DNA from: an uncultured Algibacter sp.
GTDB lineage: Bacteria; Bacteroidota; Bacteroidia; Flavobacteriales; Flavobacteriaceae
Direction: 5' to 3'
NCBI GenBank assembly: GCA_947499935.1
Contig: CANMQH010000002.1
Span: 124,001 to 188,000, forward strand
Length of the DNA stretch: 64,000 bases
Shown: positions 60,162 to 64,000 of the stretch, piece by piece
How positions within the stretch are numbered: the first letter of the stretch is position 1
How the letters are laid out: every line of letters starts with the position of its first letter
Position numbers and translations under genes: made by a program
The notes under the pieces: model-generated
What the model saw: only the letters and a program-made list of their open reading frames with translations
Told to the model about the DNA's origin: nothing
The model's database searches: none

Positions 60162-61175
60162 ATGAGTCGTCCGCAGAAACATACCATTCAAACCCCTCAA
60201 ATCAAATACAACTATTTGCTCTTTGATAGTGTCTTTGCCTTTAATGATTTTGTAGACGAAGAAACCTCTCTGCTATCAAAAGGCAATAGCGCAAGATGGA
60301 ACCACGTCAAGAACGGCACAAAGATTCAACTTCGAAAAGGTACAGATTGGTATGGAACTCCCTCTCCTAAAAGTATAGATGAGCTAGAAGCACATCGTAC
60401 TTTTTTAGGTATGTCGCTAGTGGAAAGTATACAACCAAAAATCAAGAAAAGTCTAGCTACATATTTGGAGCATCTAGAAAATAATGTTCTCCCTAAACCT
60501 AAGATAGCTTATAATGATAGAGGTTTAGGAATATTTTCATTTGAGCGTGCTACCATGGCCCTATACAAAAAATTCCCACTTAATACCCAAACCCCAATAC
60601 ATACTGCCGTAAGTCAAATGAATATTGAATTACGGAATCACCAAATCCAAACTTCTGTTAAAAATGTCTACGCTTATTTTCAAAACAAGCAATCCTCTTA
60701 CCCTTCCATGCAATTATATATTATGTCTGGAGCAAATGCAGATGTTAAAGGAAATGAGCTTTTATATGTGGGCTTAGCTTGTGCAGAACTTGTTGAGTTT
60801 TTAGAACTCCGTGGTATTGCTGTTGAAGTAAATGTGATGCTAGGGACATCATTCGATAATCAAGTGAATATGGCACAAATCCGAGTAAAACGTTTCCAGG
60901 ATAGATTAGATAAAAACCAACTCTTGCTTATTAGCAGTGACCCCAGATATTTTAGGTATCGAGGTTTTAAGGGATTGGTGGCAATATGCAATTATTTTGG
61001 TTTAACCATTCCTTCTGGTCTGGGCAGGATTACAAACAGTATGGGAAACTCCTTTGTAAAAAATACGAATAGAAATGGGTTTGTTTTTGAACAGAGTTAT
61101 TCGATGGACTCAGCTGTTAAGGAGGTTTCACAAATTATTTTAAACTATAAAAATCAGTCACAAAAAAATGGATAA
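60162..61175 (+). CDS. Unknown element protein, DUF7192/VWA-like
   Basis: A 337-aa protein. The N-terminal part (FDSVFAFNDFVDEETS, WNHVKNGTKIQLRKGTDWYG) and the segment MQLYIMSGANADVKGNELLY followed by GLACAELVEFLELRGIAVEV (about 180-220) recall DUF7192-type phage proteins, whose C-terminal half looks like a VWA/Rossmann-type fold. The recall is from memory and tentative. It follows the MoxR-like AAA+ gene, separated by the TssD-like gene, so an AAA+/VWA pair is possible. Confidence 0.5.
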   Translation: MSRPQKHTIQTPQIKYNYLLFDSVFAFNDFVDEETSLLSKGNSARWNHVKNGTKIQLRKGTDWYGTPSPKSIDELEAHRTFLGMSLVESIQPKIKKSLATYLEHLENNVLPKPKIAYNDRGLGIFSFERATMALYKKFPLNTQTPIHTAVSQMNIELRNHQIQTSVKNVYAYFQNKQSSYPSMQLYIMSGANADVKGNELLYVGLACAELVEFLELRGIAVEVNVMLGTSFDNQVNMAQIRVKRFQDRLDKNQLLLISSDPRYFRYRGFKGLVAICNYFGLTIPSGLGRITNSMGNSFVKNTNRNGFVFEQSYSMDSAVKEVSQIILNYKNQSQKNG

Positions 61176-61494
61176 GAAAACATTAAAAGTGGGTGTCATT
61201 CAAAAGATAATGGATAGAGCTATTGAGATTAATAAATCTTGTAAAGAGCAATGTCGAGATTTTCAGATTATGGTATCGCCAAAGCATGAAAACACTCTAA
61301 TTCTACGATGGACAAACATAGATATTTCTAATATCGATAATCCCGTACAATGCTATCGCTATGAATGCTTTAAAACTGATGGTACTCCCCAACTGTGCTC
61401 CATCCATTATACCAATCAAGAAGATGCCAATATTTTTTTTTGGTCGCTAGAACCATTACACCAACAACAATGTGCCATAGACCATAAACTTTAA
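61168..61494 (+). CDS. Hypothetical element protein
   Basis: A 108-aa protein with mixed alpha/beta content and several cysteines (SCKEQC, YRYECF, QLCS, QQCAID) that do not form a clear zinc pattern. No family recognised. It overlaps the preceding gene by 8 bases and so belongs to the same operon. Confidence 0.55.
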   Translation: MDKKTLKVGVIQKIMDRAIEINKSCKEQCRDFQIMVSPKHENTLILRWTNIDISNIDNPVQCYRYECFKTDGTPQLCSIHYTNQEDANIFFWSLEPLHQQQCAIDHKL

Positions 61495-61497
61495 AAT

Positions 61498-61824
61498 ATG
61501 TATAAAACAAAAAATATAACCAAGGAAGCTTTAAAAGCGCTAAAGATTAGAAATCAAGATGAAATTATAGCACTTACGGGAAGCGAACTAAACCCCGTAA
61601 AAGCTTGGGAAGTTATTAAATCAGCTTCCGATAATTTTAATAAATCAGATACAAAAGCACAGGAAGCCGATGTGCTTTTATACAACATACTTCATCCCGA
61701 AGTTAAGAAACAAGTAAAGAAAGAAACTTCAAAAACGAACAACAAAGAAGTTATAAGTATTCGTGAACGTGAACGTGCCCGAACTTTAGCCCTATTAGAA
61801 CTAGAATTACTAATTGCCTCTTAA
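61498..61824 (+). CDS. Hypothetical element protein
   Basis: A 108-aa helical protein. A helix at NPVKAWEVIKSASDNF, a lysine-rich centre and a C-terminal arginine/glutamate helix (REREARTL-like) are visible. No family recognised. It lies 3 bases after the preceding gene and 10 bases before the next gene's ATG. Confidence 0.5.
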   Translation: MYKTKNITKEALKALKIRNQDEIIALTGSELNPVKAWEVIKSASDNFNKSDTKAQEADVLLYNILHPEVKKQVKKETSKTNNKEVISIRERERARTLALLELELLIAS

Positions 61825-61834
61825 ACTTAAAACA

Positions 61835-62464
61835 ATGACCATACAACAATTACAAGCACTCGACATGAGCCAAGTACAACCTGAAGCATTACAGACTGCT
61901 GTTAAGGATATACTTGATGATTACAAAAAAACATCGGACAAAACAGCTTTTGAAGAAATTGCCAAAGAGAATATTGAAAAAGTATTTCTCCTAGTTGAAC
62001 GCCTAGCGCCTAAAGCAATTAAAAAAGATAAAGTCGAAAAGAGTGAAGCCAAAAAGGATATCAAAAAGGAAGAAAAGAAAACTTCTAAGCCCAAAGAAGC
62101 TACACCCAAAAAAGAAGTCAAACCCACTAAAACCGTAAAAAAAGAATTGGATGGTTTAAATGCGGACATCAAGGCGTGTAGATTAAAAATCCGACTTTTC
62201 AATGAAGAGAAACGTAAGCATGAACCGCAAAAGCCAAAACCAAAACGACATACCAAAATCAAAAATCACTTTATAGCGATTGCCAATTTGATTCCACCGG
62301 CACATAAGGATAATGTAAAGATGCAAAAGGAAGCCGAGAAGATTTTACTACGTGCACATCGTGGTATTATGAATACCTACGGAATCAATTTCGTTCGTGC
62401 TGAAGCTGGCGAAAAAGCTATTAAAGAGAAATATGATAAAATGGAAGAAAAAGCCACTAAATAA
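61835..62464 (+). CDS. Lysine-rich element protein
   Basis: 209 aa from the ATG at 61835 (MTIQQLQALDMSQVQPEALQ); an upstream TTG would add seven residues overlapping the previous gene. Residues about 60-110 are a low-complexity K/E/P linker, and the C-terminal part (KNHFIAIANLIPPAHKDNVK) is helical and basic. DNA or nucleoid binding is possible; no family recognised. Confidence 0.5.
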   Translation: MTIQQLQALDMSQVQPEALQTAVKDILDDYKKTSDKTAFEEIAKENIEKVFLLVERLAPKAIKKDKVEKSEAKKDIKKEEKKTSKPKEATPKKEVKPTKTVKKELDGLNADIKACRLKIRLFNEEKRKHEPQKPKPKRHTKIKNHFIAIANLIPPAHKDNVKMQKEAEKILLRAHRGIMNTYGINFVRAEAGEKAIKEKYDKMEEKATK

Positions 62465-62466
62465 TT

Positions 62467-62712
62467 ATGAATAAAAAAGTATTAATCATCACAGGAGCAG
62501 GCTTAGCCATTGGTTTTGCCGAAGCGCTTATTTACTATAACCTTGGTAAAAACTCAAAAGGGGAAAAGTTCAAATTTCAAGTACCTAAAGGTGTGGAACT
62601 GTTAAAGACCACAGGCATTATTATAGCAACCTCTCTAGCTACTGCTGCACTTTCTAATATTCTGGAAAATGCGGTAACAGACACACCAAAATCCATCCCA
62701 GTAATTGCATAA
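62467..62712 (+). CDS. Small membrane protein of the element
   Basis: An 81-aa protein with an N-terminal hydrophobic helix (about 4-24, LIITGAGLAIGFAEALIYY) and a second (about 48-68, TTGIIIATSLATAALSNIL). It lies 2 bases after the lysine-rich gene and 3 bases before the next gene. No family recognised; a two-helix hairpin in the inner membrane is likely. Confidence 0.5.
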   Translation: MNKKVLIITGAGLAIGFAEALIYYNLGKNSKGEKFKFQVPKGVELLKTTGIIIATSLATAALSNILENAVTDTPKSIPVIA

Positions 62713-62715
62713 ATT

Positions 62716-63183
62716 ATGAAAAAGATAGAACACCAAGTATTTTTAAAAAATAATACGCTCGATAAAAAATTATTACTTCAACCTATCCAAGAGAAGATAA
62801 AAATCTTTGATAGAATGTACGCTCTATTAGAAACGGTTTCCGATTGCGAAAAAGGAGATTTACTGGAGCAGTTAGAAGAACTAGACCTTGAAATACTTGA
62901 GGACATTGATGAAGAATATGCAGACAAATTAGAATTCAATGAGATTGAAGAGGAATTAGAATCAAAACCGAAGCTAGAAAAGGTGCCAATCCAAAAACCA
63001 AAACCTACGGACGAATCCATATTGGATGAACTTACAAAAATGGGACGCACCCAAGATATTGGACGTGCAACCTTTAGAGACTTAGGTATTAAAGCCGAAC
63101 TCGGTTGGCAAACAACCATTGGCAAATACACTATTAAGCGCACTAGTGTTTTTAGATACCGCTATGCTATTGAGCAACATTAA
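62716..63183 (+). CDS. Hypothetical acidic element protein
   Basis: A 155-aa protein. The centre is a glutamate-rich coiled region (about 45-95), and the C-terminal DELTKMGRTQDIGRATFRDL then GKYTIKRTSVFRYRYAIEQH looks like a compact small domain. No family recognised. It is last in the run 60162-63183 and is followed by a hairpin. Confidence 0.5.
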   Translation: MKKIEHQVFLKNNTLDKKLLLQPIQEKIKIFDRMYALLETVSDCEKGDLLEQLEELDLEILEDIDEEYADKLEFNEIEEELESKPKLEKVPIQKPKPTDESILDELTKMGRTQDIGRATFRDLGIKAELGWQTTIGKYTIKRTSVFRYRYAIEQH

Positions 63184-63190
63184 TTATAAA

Positions 63191-63228
63191 CAATAAGCCT
63201 AAAGATGTCTTTATTTTTAGGCTTATTG
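63191..63228 (+). terminator. Hairpin terminator candidate after the element operon
   Basis: Perfect 13-bp arms CAATAAGCCTAAA (63191-63203) and TTTAGGCTTATTG (63216-63228). The following T-run is weak. Confidence 0.7.
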
Positions 63229-63612
63229 CTTATACTAACGGGTTAACCGTATAAAAGTAATATTGGTATTTAAAAACCACAGGATAAGAATCATAATGCG
63301 AGATACTAACTAAATATCCCATGGTTTAGTTCGCTATTAATTATACTTAAATTTCAAATTTAATTGTTCGCATGCCCCCGCACTACATCAAGTATAAATC
63401 AATCAGCACTTGTTAAACATATTCCTTGTTAGCACCTCTCTATGAGGTAAATATATACAACTTTTTAACTATTAACAGAAGTCTTTTTTAAATATTATTT
63501 AGGCTTTTTTTCGTTTTTACAAAAACAATATAAATAGGTTATAAATCAATTAACAAATTCACGAAAACTTATTCTCAGTAGTTTGGCTTTTAAATAATTC
63601 GTTATAAGCCCA
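63229..63612. other. Spacer before the truncated right-edge gene
   Basis: About 380 bases, AT-rich and non-coding. It contains the palindrome TTAAATTT-C-AAATTTAA (63347-63363), two GTTCGC words that flank it, repeated CTTGTTA words (about 63411-63430) and a small ACCTC/GAGGT hairpin. An origin or control region is possible but unproven. Confidence 0.4.
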
Positions 63613-64000
63613 ATGAAAAAAACAGTTCACGATTATCACGATTTACAAGACAGTATCGATAACCTAATAGGCAAATTCGGTTTGCCTAAAACTATAGAGG
63701 TCATTGATAGTTTGACCAATAACACAGCCCTTACCACAAAGGACAAAGAGAAGACCAAGTTATTGCTCATTTTTGTTATTGCTCAGAGTATTGAGGTCTT
63801 TGATTTAAAAGAAGAAAGCTTTTACTCCAGTCCAGTACAAGAATACCGAGAGGCACGTATGTCCTGCTACTATTTACTTAAAAAATATACGGATAGTAGT
63901 TATGCGAAAATTGGAGAAAATTTCAAGCAGTCTAAAAGAGCCATATTATATAATTACCACAAGTGCGATGAGATTTTATCCATCCCTCAGTTTTACAAAT
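63613..64000 (+). CDS. DnaA domain IV-like HTH protein, 3' partial
   Basis: The reading frame starts at ATG 63613 and runs off the right edge (129 residues visible). The segment EAR...CYYLLKKYTDSSYAKIGENF and KQSKRAILYNYHKCDEI (about 82-122) resembles the DnaA C-terminal DNA-binding domain (Y-L-x-x-x-T-x-x-S-x-x-x-I-G-x-x-F then a second helix), with the histidine-containing DHTTV motif replaced by KRAIL. No AAA+ domain is visible before it. It may be an element replication or regulatory protein. Confidence 0.6.
   Translation, partial: MKKTVHDYHDLQDSIDNLIGKFGLPKTIEVIDSLTNNTALTTKDKEKTKLLLIFVIAQSIEVFDLKEESFYSSPVQEYREARMSCYYLLKKYTDSSYAKIGENFKQSKRAILYNYHKCDEILSIPQFYK

Noticed and set aside
42530..64000. 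Conjugation genes (relaxase, coupling protein, T4SS)
   Set aside because: I looked for relaxase histidine motifs and TraG/VirD4-type ATPase motifs in every element protein and found none, so none are reported.

Overview
This window is a low-GC stretch of a Bacteroidota chromosome, almost certainly a (marine-type) flavobacterium. The signs are two proteins with type IX secretion C-terminal sorting domains, several Flavobacteriia-typical DUF families (DUF4268, DUF4294, DUF4290, DUF493), no Shine-Dalgarno-rich starts, and promoters of the Bacteroidota form TTG-N19-TAnnTTTG (two exact matches: before the HU gene and before tRNA-Met).

Positions 1 to about 42.4 kb are ordinary chromosome: RNA and protein methyltransferases, a ZIP metal transporter, M42 and M48 peptidases, a PrsW-type membrane protease, a nitric-oxide detoxification triad (HPP membrane protein and flavohemoglobin divergent from a Crp/Fnr regulator), two large secreted T9SS proteins (one a reprolysin-like metalloprotease, the other built from near-identical 609-bp DNA repeats), a DEAD-box helicase with a long structured leader, a sirtuin, purB, murA with DUF4290/DUF493, an AAA ATPase-recQ-fmt run, and the HU-YqgE-aminotransferase-START cluster. 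Spacers hold a 7-bp tandem repeat, several dispersed repeat families and many clean hairpin terminators.

From the 3' end of tRNA-Met(CAT) at 42.39 kb to the window end lies one end of a large integrative element, probably an integrative and conjugative element, whose other end is outside the window. A leftward module (repressor-like protein, a small protein with an internal duplication, an excisionase-like protein, tyrosine recombinase) ends at the tRNA. A divergent control region carries four operator-like repeats at an exact 22-bp period. A rightward operon follows (HTH, winged-helix protein, two unknowns, GT-B glycosyltransferase, membrane protein with a perfect C2H2 zinc finger), then a leftward PLD-like nuclease with two zinc ribbons (probable cargo). 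Next is a tightly coupled operon: N6-adenine DNA methyltransferase, small protein, strawberry-notch-like SF2 helicase, MoxR-like AAA+ ATPase. I read it as a split, DarB-like antirestriction module. Then come an orphan Hcp/TssD-like tube protein with a highly structured leader, a run of unknown element genes including a possible VWA-like partner for the AAA+ protein, and a truncated gene with a DnaA domain IV-like helix-turn-helix. No relaxase, coupling protein or type IV secretion gene is visible here, so conjugative ability is inferred only.
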